NCBI RefSeq assembly: GCF_037940415.1 | Contig: NZ_CP149798.1 | Coordinates: 7,411,001 to 7,475,000, forward strand | Source: Streptomyces sp. f51 | GTDB taxonomy: Bacteria > Actinomycetota > Actinomycetes > Streptomycetales > Streptomycetaceae | Direction: 5' to 3' | DNA length: 64,000 nucleotides | Shown: positions 35,718 through 44,546 of the stretch, piece by piece | Layout: each line of letters begins with the position of its first letter | How positions within the stretch are numbered: the stretch's first letter is position 1 | The notes under the pieces: model-generated | Databases searched by the model: none | Seen by the model: only the letters and a program-made list of their open reading frames with translations | What the model was told of the DNA's origin: nothing | Position numbers and translations under genes: made by a program

Positions 35718-37385
35718 TCAGCTGGTGAAGGTGAACCAGTTGACGTTGGTGAAGTCCGAGGTGCTGCCCGAGAACACCAGGTAGACGTCATGGACTCCGG
35801 TGGCGGAGGCGAGCATGTTCGCGGGAACGGTCTGCCAGGTCTGCCAGCCGCCGCTGTTGGCGAAACTGATCTCGGCGATCTTCGTGCCGGTGGTGCTGTC
35901 GAGCCGTACCTGGACGGCACCGCTGACACCGGCGGCCGCGCCCGACGCCAGCCGGGCCTTGAACTGGGCCGGAGAGCTCGAACCGAAGTCGACGGACGAG
36001 AACTTCAGCCAGTCGCCGTTCGCGATGTAGCCCACGTCGCTGCCGCCGCCGGTGTCGGAGCAGCTCTCGGTGGTGGTCCCGCTCTGCGCCGAGTAGGACT
36101 CCGCCTGGATGGTGCTGTAGGCGCTCACGTTGCCCGTGCCGCCGCCCGATCCTCCGCCCGAGCCGGTGCCGGCGCCCAGGGTGATGCTCCAGGAGGTGGG
36201 CGCGCCGTCCTGGATGTGCCCGTCGACGGGGGCGGAGCCGGTCGGGCCCACGTCGTCGTACGGGAAGGCGTAGCCGATGCTGGCGTACTTGTGGACCAGC
36301 CGGGCGTAGTGGTTCGTGACCGGGTCCGTGTAGTACTGCGAGGGTGTCACGCCGTCGGGGTTGTTGTTGCCGCCCGAGACCAGCAGGGTGCTGCGGTTGA
36401 TCGCGGCGGCGAGCCGGGCGGCGATCGCCCCGCGGGCGTCTCCTCCGGAGTTGTAGAGGGGTCCGGACGCGCAGCCGAAGATGTCGACGGCGCTCGGCTT
36501 GGTGAACGGCACGCCGTTCGTGTTGAGGCCCGAGAAGACGATGGCGTTGCCCGAGACGGTGCCGGTGTAGGAACCGATGCTGCCCTGGCCGTTGATGGTC
36601 AGCGGGGTGGAGGCGTAGTGGCTCCAGACCCGGTTCAGGTAGTCGTTCCAGTAGCCGCCGAAGTCCACCGGCGAGTGCGCGGGCGCCATCACGCGCAGCA
36701 CCCCACCGGAGGAGTCGGTGACCACCAGCCTGTCCCAGGGCGCTCCGTCGGATGCGTGCTGTGTCTGGAGGCCGGAGGCGATGGAGGCGAGGGCGCCGGC
36801 GGGCAGCGGACTGACCGACTGACTGCCCCCGCTGCCGGTGCTGGCCATCGAGATCGGCAGCGCGACCATGTCCACGTAGGAGATGTTCGCGTACAGGTTG
36901 GCGCTGTTGAAGGTGAACTCGCAGAACGTCCAGTTGGTGGCCCAGTTGGGGTCGGAGCTCACCAGGGCGGGCTGCACCACACCGGGCGGGGAGCCCGGGT
37001 TGACGAAGAACTGGAGTTTCTGTCCGACCGAGAACCAGACGCGGCCGCCGATGATGTAGTCGGTCAGCGTGATGGTCCTGGCGGCCGAACCGGAGGCGCC
37101 CAGCGGGATCGAGTAGTCGGCGATGGGGGTCACCGGCGACGAGGGGCTGGACAGTCGGTTCAGTGCGCCGTTCGCGGAGACGAAGACCGGCCAGCCGCTG
37201 CTGTCGGTGCCGGATATGTAGGCGTAGACGGTGTCGTGGCCGGAGTTGTTCGCCAGTTTCACGGGGAGTGAGACTCCCGCCGCCGCCGCTGTGGACGTCA
37301 GCGGCGAGACCGGTGAGAACGGGCTGAGCACGGCCGTGCCTGCGACGGCAACGGCTCCGGCCAGGAAGGAACGTCGGGAAACCAC
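35718..37385 (-). CDS. Tat-exported GH64 beta-1,3-glucanase with CBM6
   Basis: The 555-residue enzyme begins VSRRSFLAGAVAVAGTAVL, a Tat signal. The GH64 laminaripentaose-producing glucanase domain follows: LPVKLANNSGHDTVYAYISGTD, WTFCEFTFNSANLYANISYVDMVALPI, VFSGLNTNGVPFTKPSAVDIFGC. Then come a Gly/Ser linker and a CBM6 (YSTIQAESYSAQSGTTTE, GDWLKFSSVDFG). It would attack fungal cell-wall beta-1,3-glucan. GTG start at 37385. A TTGACT-N17-TAGCGT promoter with a DasR-like palindrome in its spacer lies 86 bases upstream. Confidence 0.93.
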   Translation of the reverse strand: MVSRRSFLAGAVAVAGTAVLSPFSPVSPLTSTAAAAGVSLPVKLANNSGHDTVYAYISGTDSSGWPVFVSANGALNRLSSPSSPVTPIADYSIPLGASGSAARTITLTDYIIGGRVWFSVGQKLQFFVNPGSPPGVVQPALVSSDPNWATNWTFCEFTFNSANLYANISYVDMVALPISMASTGSGGSQSVSPLPAGALASIASGLQTQHASDGAPWDRLVVTDSSGGVLRVMAPAHSPVDFGGYWNDYLNRVWSHYASTPLTINGQGSIGSYTGTVSGNAIVFSGLNTNGVPFTKPSAVDIFGCASGPLYNSGGDARGAIAARLAAAINRSTLLVSGGNNNPDGVTPSQYYTDPVTNHYARLVHKYASIGYAFPYDDVGPTGSAPVDGHIQDGAPTSWSITLGAGTGSGGGSGGGTGNVSAYSTIQAESYSAQSGTTTESCSDTGGGSDVGYIANGDWLKFSSVDFGSSSPAQFKARLASGAAAGVSGAVQVRLDSTTGTKIAEISFANSGGWQTWQTVPANMLASATGVHDVYLVFSGSTSDFTNVNWFTFTS

Positions 37386-37412
37386 GGGGGCCCTCCCGGA
37401 GGGGGTGATGTT

Positions 37413-37430
37413 CCGTCAACAACGTGACGG
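37413..37430. promoter_or_regulatory. Palindrome CCGTCA-N6-TGACGG in the GH64 leader
   Basis: The 6-base arms are perfect. The position is between the predicted transcription start and the coding start, so a bound protein would block elongation, or the RNA could fold. The regulator is unknown. Confidence 0.3.
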
Positions 37431-37470
37431 TAGGGGGGAGTTGTTTGCTGTGGGGTTCTGTGCGGAGGTG

Positions 37471-37499
37471 ACGCTATTGGACTGGACCAATACAGTCAA
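37471..37499 (-). promoter_or_regulatory. GH64 promoter with DasR-like palindrome in the spacer
   Basis: On the reverse strand TTGACT (37494-37499), a 17-base spacer and TAGCGT (37471-37476) make a good promoter. The spacer and edges hold ATTGGTCCAGTCCAAT (37476-37491), which matches 12 of 16 positions of the DasR element ASTGGTCTAGACCAST and resembles the TGGTCCAGACCT element of chitinase promoters. Confidence 0.55.
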
Positions 37500-37546
37500 G
37501 GTTGCGGAACTGTTTCTTCCAGGTAACGGGTGCTCGTCCTTGATCG

Positions 37547-37590
37547 AAAACGTCGGCCCCCGCCGGCCCGCGCGAAACGCGGGGCCGACG
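37547..37590 (-). terminator. Hairpin with TTTT tail on the reverse strand
   Basis: CGTCGGCCCC (37551-37560) pairs with GGGGCCGACG (37581-37590). The reverse strand continues TTTTCG after the stem. It would stop leftward transcription of the LLM gene that ends at 37687 before it reaches the GH64 promoter. Confidence 0.6.
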
Positions 37591-37657
37591 GGGGCGCGGT
37601 GGTGCCGGAAATCCGAGTGGGGAAGCGCGGGTGGACCGTATGATCGCCGGAGGGACA

Positions 37658-37730
37658 GGGTTCGTAGCGCAGAGGTCGTCGCGCCTTCACCTCATGTGGG
37701 AGGACGCCGGTTCGAATCCGGCCGGCTCTG
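37658..37730 (+). tRNA. tRNA-Met(CAT)-like sequence, degenerate
   Basis: A 73-base cloverleaf can be drawn. Acceptor GGGTTCG/CGGCTCT has one mismatch and three G-U pairs; TA fills positions 8-9; the D arm is GCGC/GCGC. The anticodon arm TTCAC/GGGAG has one mismatch, with loop CTCATGT (anticodon CAT at 37693-37695). The T arm GCCGG TTCGAAT CCGGC is perfect. The variable loop is only 3 bases and CCA is not encoded. The weak acceptor and anticodon stems suggest a divergent or decayed tRNA; its T arm is encoded antisense to the 3' end of the LLM gene. Confidence 0.5.
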
Positions 37731-38760
37731 TTCCGTTCGACGCGGGGCGCCACCCGAGTTCGGGCGCGATCAGGTGCCGAGCGTCGTGCAGGATCTGCTC
37801 GTACTCCTCGCGGTGGAACTCGTAGGGCAGCTCCAGACGCAGCTCCGACACCTGGCCGAGGACCGGGTCGGCGGTCAACTGCTCCAGGATCTGTTCGGAC
37901 GTGCCCACCACATCGGGGGCGAACAGGGTCCGCTTCGGGCCCTGAGGCGCCAGGGTCCGGGCGTGCCGGGCCGCCGCGTAGGCGCGGTAGCGGGCCCTTC
38001 CCGCCGCGTCCGCGCTGTCGAAGGGCACGATCACCCGCCCGAGAGCCACCCGCGGCGCACGCTCCGCGCTCAGGGGCGACAGCGCCCGGCGGTACGCGGC
38101 CAGCAGGTTCAGCTGGGCCGTGGTGAAGTCGTCCGTCCCCTCGCCGGTGACGATGTTGCCGGTCAGCAGGCCGAGGCCGCTCTCACCGGCCCAGCGGACC
38201 GAACGCAGGCTTCCCCCGCCGTACCAGATGCGCCGGGCCAGACCGGGACTGTGCGGTTGAAGACGCGGGCGCTGGACGTTGCCCGGCGAGTGGATGACCG
38301 TGTCCGGGCCGCCGAGGTGATCGCCGCGCAGATTGTCCAGGACCCGGGCGATCCTGCCGTACGACAGGTCGAAGCCGCGCCAGTCCCCGTCGTGCACGAG
38401 GTCGCCGAGCAGGTCGGCGTGCGGCATCCCCGTGCTGAAGCCGATCTGGAGCCGCCCCCGGGACAGGACGTCGGCCAGCGCCAGGTCCTCGGCGAGGCGG
38501 AAGGGGTTCTCGTAGCCGATCGGTATGACGGCGCTGCCGAGTTCGATCCGCTCGGTGCGCTGGCCCGCGGCGGCCAGGAACACGGCGGCCGAGCCGACGC
38601 CGTGTTCGAGGTGCCGCTGCCTGATCCAGGCACCGTCGAAACCCGACCGTTCACCGAACTCGAACAGCTGGAGCGTCTCCTCCAGTCCCGTGTACGGGTC
38701 GTCGTCGGCGAAGTTGCCCGGCGTGAGAAACGCGAGGGAGGTGATGGTGGGAGTGGTCAT
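37687..38760 (-). CDS. LLM-class flavin-dependent oxidoreductase
   Basis: The 357-residue luciferase-like TIM-barrel protein has ITSLAFLTPGNFADDDPYTGLEETLQLFEFGE, a GSAVIPIGYENPFRLAEDLALADVLSRGRLQIGFSTG core, and RIWYGGGSLRSVRWAGESGLGLLTG. FMN or F420 use cannot be decided. The last ~14 residues (EPAGFEPASSHMR) are simply the reverse strand of the tRNA-like element, a known artefact of genes running into tRNAs, so the native C-terminus once ended near 37735. The ATG at 38758-38760 follows GAGGAC. Confidence 0.88.
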   Translation of the reverse strand: MTTPTITSLAFLTPGNFADDDPYTGLEETLQLFEFGERSGFDGAWIRQRHLEHGVGSAAVFLAAAGQRTERIELGSAVIPIGYENPFRLAEDLALADVLSRGRLQIGFSTGMPHADLLGDLVHDGDWRGFDLSYGRIARVLDNLRGDHLGGPDTVIHSPGNVQRPRLQPHSPGLARRIWYGGGSLRSVRWAGESGLGLLTGNIVTGEGTDDFTTAQLNLLAAYRRALSPLSAERAPRVALGRVIVPFDSADAAGRARYRAYAAARHARTLAPQGPKRTLFAPDVVGTSEQILEQLTADPVLGQVSELRLELPYEFHREEYEQILHDARHLIAPELGWRPASNGTEPAGFEPASSHMR

Positions 38761-38993
38761 ATGACGTCGGTCCTCAGCTCGTGTCGGTCGCGGCGGCGGG
38801 GAACTCGTGCACCGGAGCCCGTACGCGTCCCGCGATCCCGACAGGTCTCGCCGACGGTGGTGTTCGAACTCCCCCTCCTCCATGTCCTGTTCATCGGTCG
38901 CGGCACCTTGTCGGCGCCATGAGGCATGCGGGAGGCGGCCGCCGCGGCGGGGAGGAGATGCCACGGTCGGCCGCCGTCCAGGCCGGCGAAGGC

Positions 38994-39818
38994 TCAGGAG
39001 CCGCCGCGTTCGCGCGGGATCCGCTGGCCCGCCTCGATCGCCACCGGCAGCCGGTTCTCCGCCGGGGGCAGCGGGCAGGTGGCCAGGTCCGTGTAGGCGC
39101 AGGGCAGGTTCGCGGCGCGGTTGAAGTCGAGCACGACGGTGCCGTCGGCCGTGGGCGGCTCGATGGACAGGGACCGGTTCGCGGCGTAGGTGGTGACCCC
39201 GGAGGTGGCGTCGGTGAACAGCACGGTCAGCCGTCCCTGACCGTGCCCGGGGAAGGCGGTCAGCGACAGCCGGTGGCCGTCCAGCTCGAACTCGATGCTG
39301 CCCGGAGCGTCGTATACGTGCTCCAGGCCCTCGACCGCGGCCCCCACGGTGGTGGGCCGTGGCCGGTCGAAGGGGACATAGCGGCCTGTCACGGCCCAGC
39401 GCGGGTCCGGGGCGTACGCGGGCGTTCCGGTGAAGGCCGTGCGCAGCGGCGCGTCCGGGTGCCGGGGGCGCACGATGTCCTGACCGCCCCGCTTGGCGAC
39501 CTCGATGACGGCGTCCTTCCAGAGCGCGTGGACGCCACCGCGCTCGGGCAGCACGCCGAAGCGGTGCTCTCCGTGCACCGGGGTCCCGTCGACGACCAGT
39601 TCCTCACCGTCGTCGAGGACGACGACGACACCCTCGGGGCCGGTGCGCCACGCGCCGGGAGCGTCGGGGAAGCGGTGCGGCCGTTCGTCGAGCCAGTGCA
39701 GTCCGGTGATCGCCAGGAATCCGTGCGGATCCGCGAGCCGGGCCTCCTGCTCGCGGTACCACTCCAGCCACTGTTCGGTGAAGGCGTGGAGGTCTGCTGT
39801 GGTCGCCTCGGTGGTCAT
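38994..39818 (-). CDS. DUF1684 domain protein
   Basis: The 274-residue protein has a full DUF1684 domain: WLEWYREQEARLADPHGFLAITGLHWL at the start, GRYVPFDRP in the middle, and TVVLDFNRAANLPCAYTDLATCPLPPAENRLPVAIEAG at the end. The DFNRA.NP.CAY and CPLPP.ENRL motifs are diagnostic. The function is unknown. It lies between two LLM oxidoreductase genes, all leftward, possibly as a loose cluster. The gap upstream (39819-40001) is rich in GGATGC/GGGATA direct repeats and has no gene. Confidence 0.88.
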   Translation of the reverse strand: MTTEATTADLHAFTEQWLEWYREQEARLADPHGFLAITGLHWLDERPHRFPDAPGAWRTGPEGVVVVLDDGEELVVDGTPVHGEHRFGVLPERGGVHALWKDAVIEVAKRGGQDIVRPRHPDAPLRTAFTGTPAYAPDPRWAVTGRYVPFDRPRPTTVGAAVEGLEHVYDAPGSIEFELDGHRLSLTAFPGHGQGRLTVLFTDATSGVTTYAANRSLSIEPPTADGTVVLDFNRAANLPCAYTDLATCPLPPAENRLPVAIEAGQRIPRERGGS

Positions 39819-40001
39819 GAACTCTCCTTCGGCAGGCGGGGGTACGGCCCTGTGCGGGGACTAGGGGATACGGCTGTACGGGAAGCGAGGTGCGGTGGTG
39901 TGGGATGCGGGATGCATGCCGGATGCGAGATGCGCGGGATCCGGGATACGGGATCAGGGAGGACGTCGGGACGAGGGGACTCTTCGGGGTCGCGGACGCT
40001 C

Positions 40002-40925
40002 TCACCGGGCCAGTTCGCCGAGAAGGGCCCATGTGCGCAGCCGGTCCGCCGTTCCCGCCATCGCGGTGCCCGAGAACACGACCTCGGTGGCACCGGCGTC
40101 GCGATAGCGCCGGACCTCGGCCTCGACCGCCTTCTCGTCGCCGATCACGGCCAGGTCCGCGGCGCGCCGGCCACCGGAGAGCTCGATGACCCGGGCGTAC
40201 GACGGGATCTGTTCGTAGAACGCGAGGTTCTCGACGGCCCGCGCCCGTACGGTGTCCACGTCGTCCGTGACCACGCCGGGCACCAGCGCCACGATCCGGG
40301 GCGCCGGCCGTCCGGCGGCCTGCGCGGCGGAGGTCAGCGCGGGCACGATGTGTTCCGCGAGCGCGCGCGGTCCCGCGAGGTAGGGCAGGATCCCGTCCGC
40401 GAGCTCGCCGCTGACCCGCAGTGCCTGCGGGCCCATCGCCGCCACCAGCAGCGGAACGCCGGTCTCGGCGCCCGGGACGCGCGCCGGGAACGGGGTGGCT
40501 GCGGTGAGCAGTTCACCGTGGAAGTCGGCCGTGCCGGTCTCGGTCAACTGGCGCAGCGCGGTGAGGAATTCGCGCAGGCGGGCGATGGGGCGCTCGAAGG
40601 GAAGACCGAACCCGGTCTCCGTCAGCAGTTTCGTGCCGAGCGCCAGTCCGAGGTGGTAGCGGCCGTGGGTGGCCGCCTGGGCGGTCTGGGCCTGGCTGGA
40701 GACCAGCAGCGGGTGACGCCCGAAGACCGGGATGGCGGAGGTGCCGACGTGCAGGTCCGGTACCGCGCGCCCCACGAGCGCGGCGAGCTGGGGCGAGTCC
40801 GCGCCGAAGGTCTGGCCGAACCAGACGGATCGCAGACCGGCGGCCGAGGCTTCCTCGGCCAGTCGCACACTGGCGTCGACCTGGTTCCGCGCGTCGGATG
40901 CGTCGAGTGCTACACCAACAGTCAT
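40002..40925 (-). CDS. LLM-class F420-dependent oxidoreductase
   Basis: The 307-residue TIM-barrel protein shows VGVALDASDARNQVDASVRLAEEASAAGLRSVWFGQTFG, ALVGRAVPDLHVGTSAIPVFGRHPLLVSSQAQTAQAATHGRYHLGLALG and VPLLVAAMGPQALRVSGELADGILPYL. These are typical of actinobacterial F420-dependent LLM enzymes. The ATG at 40923-40925 lacks a good ribosome site; an ATG 17 codons upstream is an alternative. The substrate is unknown. Confidence 0.85.
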   Translation of the reverse strand: MTVGVALDASDARNQVDASVRLAEEASAAGLRSVWFGQTFGADSPQLAALVGRAVPDLHVGTSAIPVFGRHPLLVSSQAQTAQAATHGRYHLGLALGTKLLTETGFGLPFERPIARLREFLTALRQLTETGTADFHGELLTAATPFPARVPGAETGVPLLVAAMGPQALRVSGELADGILPYLAGPRALAEHIVPALTSAAQAAGRPAPRIVALVPGVVTDDVDTVRARAVENLAFYEQIPSYARVIELSGGRRAADLAVIGDEKAVEAEVRRYRDAGATEVVFSGTAMAGTADRLRTWALLGELAR

Positions 40926-41217
40926 GTCCGTTGGAACGAGCGGCCGACGAGCCCGCATTCCGTTCCAGTGTGACGGCTTCATGTCAGTCGTGTGGCGCGG
41001 TAGAGGGCCCCGCCCGCGACGGCATGCCCGAATCCATCGATCGCACAATCGAGTCCGTATGGGACTATCCACGGCCCCCCGCTGTCCTGCGGGACGCCGT
41101 CGGATCGGTCCACCGGGAGCGATGGCGCGGTACTCAGAAGAAGCTGAGAGATTCCTGTGACAGGCTGGCGCGCCTGATCAACACGGGTGCGTACTCACCC
41201 CTCCCAAGGAGTTGTCG

Positions 41218-41727
41218 ATGAGCCTGGTCAACGGCCTGCCCGCGCACGTCCTGCTGGTGCATTTCGTGGTCGTCCTCGTTCCCCTGACCGCGCTCGCACT
41301 CGTGGTCTGCGCGATATGGCCCCAGGCGGCCCGGCGCCTGGGCCTCGTGCTGCCGCTCGTCGCCCTGGCCACCCTCGTGAGCGTGCCGCTCACGACGAAC
41401 GCCGGTGAATGGCTGGAGGGACACGTCGGCGACAACGCGCTGGTGCGCCGCCACGCCGAGCTCGGCGACGGTCTTCTTCCCTGGGCCGGGGGACTGTTCG
41501 TGCTGGCGGTCGCCGTGTGGTGGTGGGTGGGCCGCACCGCGGCCCCCGAGGCCCCGGACACCGCGCGCCGCCCGGGCACGTGGGTGCGGGTCGCCGCGAC
41601 GGTGCTGTCGCTGGTGGTGGCCGCGGGAGCCGTCGTGGACGTCTACCGCATCGGCGACTCCGGGGCGAAGGCCGCCTGGCAGCACGGCTTCTCCAAGACC
41701 GCCTCGGGCGCGGGCGACAAGGGCTGA
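41218..41727 (+). CDS. DUF2231-type membrane protein
   Basis: The 169-residue protein has four membrane helices (VHFVVVLVPLTALALVVCAIW, LVLPLVALATLVSVPL, GLFVLAVAVWWWVG, VAATVLSLVVAAGAVVDVY). The family signature NGLPAHVLLVHFVVVLVPLTAL near the N-terminus includes conserved His residues that may bind heme or metal. AAGGAG at 41206-41211 sets the ATG at 41218. The function is unknown and it is transcribed alone. Confidence 0.85.
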   Translation: MSLVNGLPAHVLLVHFVVVLVPLTALALVVCAIWPQAARRLGLVLPLVALATLVSVPLTTNAGEWLEGHVGDNALVRRHAELGDGLLPWAGGLFVLAVAVWWWVGRTAAPEAPDTARRPGTWVRVAATVLSLVVAAGAVVDVYRIGDSGAKAAWQHGFSKTASGAGDKG

Positions 41728-41781
41728 GGGTTTCCCGCCGGCCCATCGCGTGAGCCCCTGGAGGCGTCGGGCGGGGTGTGC

Positions 41782-42930
41782 CTACCCGGCGTCCTCCGAG
41801 GTGAGGAGTTCACGCACCAGCGCCGCCACCTGATCCACCTCGATGAGGAAGCCGTCGTGCCCGTACGGCGATTCGATCATCCTGAGCCCGTCGGCGGTGG
41901 GGATGCCCGCCGCCAGTTCCGCCTGCTGGGCCGGTGGATAGAGGCGATCGGAGCCGACCCCCGCGACGAGGGTACGGGCGGTCACCCGGCGCAGGGCGGC
42001 GCGTACGCCCCCACGCCCCCGGCCGATGTCATGACTGTTCATGGCCTCGGACAGCACGACATAACTGCCCGCGTCGAACCGGCGCACCAGCTTGTCGGCG
42101 TGGTGACCGAGGTAGGACTCGACCTGGTACCGGCCGCCGTGCCAGGGGTCCTCGGCGCCCTGGGGCGTACGGCCGAAGCGCGCCCGGAGTTCCGGCTCGC
42201 TGCGGTAGGTGACATGAGCGATCCGCCGGGCCAGGCCGAGTCCGGTGTGCGGAGCGCGGCCGCTGTCGTGGTACCGGCCTTCGAGCCAGTTCGGGTCGGA
42301 GCGGATGGCACGCACCTGGACGTCGGCCCAGGCGATCTGCTCGGCGCTCGCCGCGGCGGTCGTGGCGAGCAACAGGAGCGCGCCGACGCGTTCGGGACGC
42401 GACACGGCCCATTCCAGAGCCCGCATCCCGCCCATCGAACCGCCGACCACCAGCGCCCAGCGCTCGATCCCGAGCGCGTCGGCCAGCCCGGCCTCGGCCG
42501 CCACCTGGTCGCGCTGTGTCAGGAAGGGGAAGTCACCGCCCCAGCGGCCCCCGGCGGTTCGCAGCGACGAGGGTCCCGTGCTGCCCTGGCAGCCGCCGAG
42601 GACGTTCGGTGCGACGACGAACCAGCGGTCGGGGGCCAGGGCGCGTCCCGCTCCGAGGAGGCCATCCCACCAGCCCGGCGTGGGGTGCCCGGATTCGGCC
42701 GGTCCGGCGACATGGCTGTCCCCGGTGAGGGCGTGCAGCACGAGGACCGCGTTGGAGGCGTCCGGCGCGAGCCGGCCCCAGGTCTCGAACGCGAGCCGCG
42801 CACCCGGCAGTTCACCGCCCGCCTCCAGCGCGAGCGACTGTTCGCGGGCGTACCACTGACGACGCCCCGCAGGGTCCCCCTCCCGCCAGCCACCGGTGGC
42901 CGGCGGGAGAGGTTCCTGATGGGTCGTCAA
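41782..42930 (-). CDS. metX: Homoserine O-acetyltransferase
   Basis: The 382-residue alpha/beta-hydrolase-fold acyltransferase has the catalytic Ser in VVGGSMGGMRALEWAV and the catalytic His in SPYGHDGFLIEVD. LVLHALTGDSHVAG forms the oxyanion region. It makes O-acetyl-L-homoserine, the substrate of the sulfhydrylase encoded 8 bases upstream. The metY-metX pair forms the direct-sulfhydrylation route to methionine. Confidence 0.95.
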   Translation of the reverse strand: MTTHQEPLPPATGGWREGDPAGRRQWYAREQSLALEAGGELPGARLAFETWGRLAPDASNAVLVLHALTGDSHVAGPAESGHPTPGWWDGLLGAGRALAPDRWFVVAPNVLGGCQGSTGPSSLRTAGGRWGGDFPFLTQRDQVAAEAGLADALGIERWALVVGGSMGGMRALEWAVSRPERVGALLLLATTAAASAEQIAWADVQVRAIRSDPNWLEGRYHDSGRAPHTGLGLARRIAHVTYRSEPELRARFGRTPQGAEDPWHGGRYQVESYLGHHADKLVRRFDAGSYVVLSEAMNSHDIGRGRGGVRAALRRVTARTLVAGVGSDRLYPPAQQAELAAGIPTADGLRMIESPYGHDGFLIEVDQVAALVRELLTSEDAG

Positions 42931-42938
42931 TACCGGGT

Positions 42939-44300
42939 TCAGGACGCGCCCTTGGCGGCGCGGAACCCTGCCTCCAGGTCCGCCTTGAGGTCGGCGAGGT
43001 TCTCGATGCCGACCGACAGGCGCACCAGACCGGGGGAGGTGCCGGTCGCCGCGAGCTGTTCCTCGTCGAGCTGGCTGTGGGTCGTGGACGCCGGGTGGAT
43101 GATCAGGCTGCGTACGTCCCCGATGTTGGCGAGATGGCTGAACAGCTCGACCGCGTCGACGAACCGCTTGCCCGCCTCCACGCCGTCCCGCAGCTCGAAG
43201 GAGACCACGGCACCGGCGCCGCGCGGCAGGTACGTCCGGCCCGCCTCGTACCAGCGGCTGGATTCGAGGCCCGGATAGTGGACGGCGGCGACCTCGTCGC
43301 GCCCTTCAAGCCACTCGGCGAGCGCCTGGGCGTTCGCCGAGTGGCGCTCGATGCGCAGACTCAGCGTCTCCACGCCCTGGAGCAGCAGGAAGCTGGAGTG
43401 CGGCGACAGCGCGGGCCCGAGGTCGCGCAGCAGCTGGACCCGGAGCTTGACCGCGAAGGCGCCCGGGCCGAGAGCCGGCCAGTACCGCAGGCCGTGGTAG
43501 CTCGGGTCCGGCTCGGTGAAGTCCGGGAACCGCTCGGCGTGCGCGCCGAAGTCGAAGGTGCCGCCGTCGACGACCACGCCCGCGATGGTGGTCCCGTGCC
43601 CGCCCAGGAACTTGGTGGCCGAATGCACGACGATGTCCGCGCCGTGCTCAAGGGGCCGCAGAAGATACGGAGTCGGGACCGTGTTGTCCACGATCAGCGG
43701 TACCCCCTCGGCGTGCGCGACGTCCGCGACCGCCCGCACGTCCAGCACGTTGCCGCGCGGGTTGCCCAGCGTCTCCGCGAACAGCGCCTTGGTGTTCGGC
43801 CGGATCGCCGCCCGCCAGGACGCGACGTCGTCGGGGTCGTCGACGAAGGAGACCTCGATGCCCAGCTTGGGGAGCGTGTGCCGGAAGAGGTTGTACGTGC
43901 CGCCGTACAGCGACGTGCTGGAGACGATGTGGTCGCCCGCACTCGCGAGCGTCAGGATCGCGAGCGTCTCCGCGGCCTGTCCGGAGGCGAGCGCGACGGC
44001 CGCGACTCCGCCCTCCAGCGCGGCGATTCGCTGCTCGAAGACGTCCTGGGTGGGGTTGTGGATGCGCGTGTAGATGTTGCCGGGCTCGGCCAGCGAGAAC
44101 AGGTCGGCCGCGTGCCGGGTGTCCCGGAACACGAACGACGTCGTCTGGTAGATCGGCGTCGCGCGGGCGCCGGTCGTCGGGTCGGGCGCGGCTCCGGCGT
44201 GGATCTGCTTGGTCTCGAAGGACCATGCCGAGGTGTCGGGTCCCGCGGGTGCTTCTTCCGGGGTGTGGCCGGCGGTGACGGAGTCGATGGGCTGGCTCAT
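42939..44300 (-). CDS. metY: O-acetylhomoserine sulfhydrylase
   Basis: The 453-residue PLP enzyme has FETKQIHAGAAPDPTTGARATPIYQTTSFVF, the active-site NIYTRIHNPTQDVFEQRIAALEGG and the PLP lysine in VHSATKFLGGHGTTIAGVV. It adds sulfide to O-acetylhomoserine to give homocysteine. The ATG at 44298-44300 follows AAGGAG. A short leader peptide of the sulfur-gene type lies 246 bases upstream, and a hairpin followed by an AT-rich stretch lies 52-84 bases upstream. Confidence 0.95.
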   Translation of the reverse strand: MSQPIDSVTAGHTPEEAPAGPDTSAWSFETKQIHAGAAPDPTTGARATPIYQTTSFVFRDTRHAADLFSLAEPGNIYTRIHNPTQDVFEQRIAALEGGVAAVALASGQAAETLAILTLASAGDHIVSSTSLYGGTYNLFRHTLPKLGIEVSFVDDPDDVASWRAAIRPNTKALFAETLGNPRGNVLDVRAVADVAHAEGVPLIVDNTVPTPYLLRPLEHGADIVVHSATKFLGGHGTTIAGVVVDGGTFDFGAHAERFPDFTEPDPSYHGLRYWPALGPGAFAVKLRVQLLRDLGPALSPHSSFLLLQGVETLSLRIERHSANAQALAEWLEGRDEVAAVHYPGLESSRWYEAGRTYLPRGAGAVVSFELRDGVEAGKRFVDAVELFSHLANIGDVRSLIIHPASTTHSQLDEEQLAATGTSPGLVRLSVGIENLADLKADLEAGFRAAKGAS

Positions 44301-44351
44301 GGTGCTGCTCCTTGTACGGAGAGTGAGAACGGGAAGGCGTGAGAATTTATG

Positions 44352-44384
44352 GCGCCGCCGACCACCGCCGGCAGGCAGCGGCGC
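44352..44384 (-). promoter_or_regulatory. Hairpin in the metY leader, possible attenuator
   Basis: On the reverse strand GCGCCGC pairs with GCGGCGC and is followed by CATAAATTCTC, the only AT-rich stretch in the leader. It may be a weak intrinsic terminator after the leader peptide, or the AT-rich part may be the -10 of a second metY promoter. I saw no SAM-riboswitch core. Confidence 0.35.
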
Positions 44385-44546
44385 TCGGCGCGACGCGGAC
44401 GCAAGGGGGCGAAGGCGAGGCGGCGAAGGTCACGCGGGGAGCGCGACCCGGGGAGGGCGACGCGATGAAGGAGATGCGTGGGAAGCGGTGTTCAGCGCAC
44501 CGCGGTGAAGGCGAAGGACACGCTGGTCAGAAGCCCGAGCGTGACG

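Noticed and set aside
37687..37735. C-terminal EPAGFEPASSHMR of the LLM protein as a functional tail
   Set aside because: It is the reverse translation of the tRNA-like T arm and anticodon region, a well-known annotation artefact.
44301..44546. SAM riboswitch before metY
   Set aside because: I looked on the reverse strand for the conserved core of SAM-I/IV-type aptamers and did not find it. A leader peptide is a better explanation for control.
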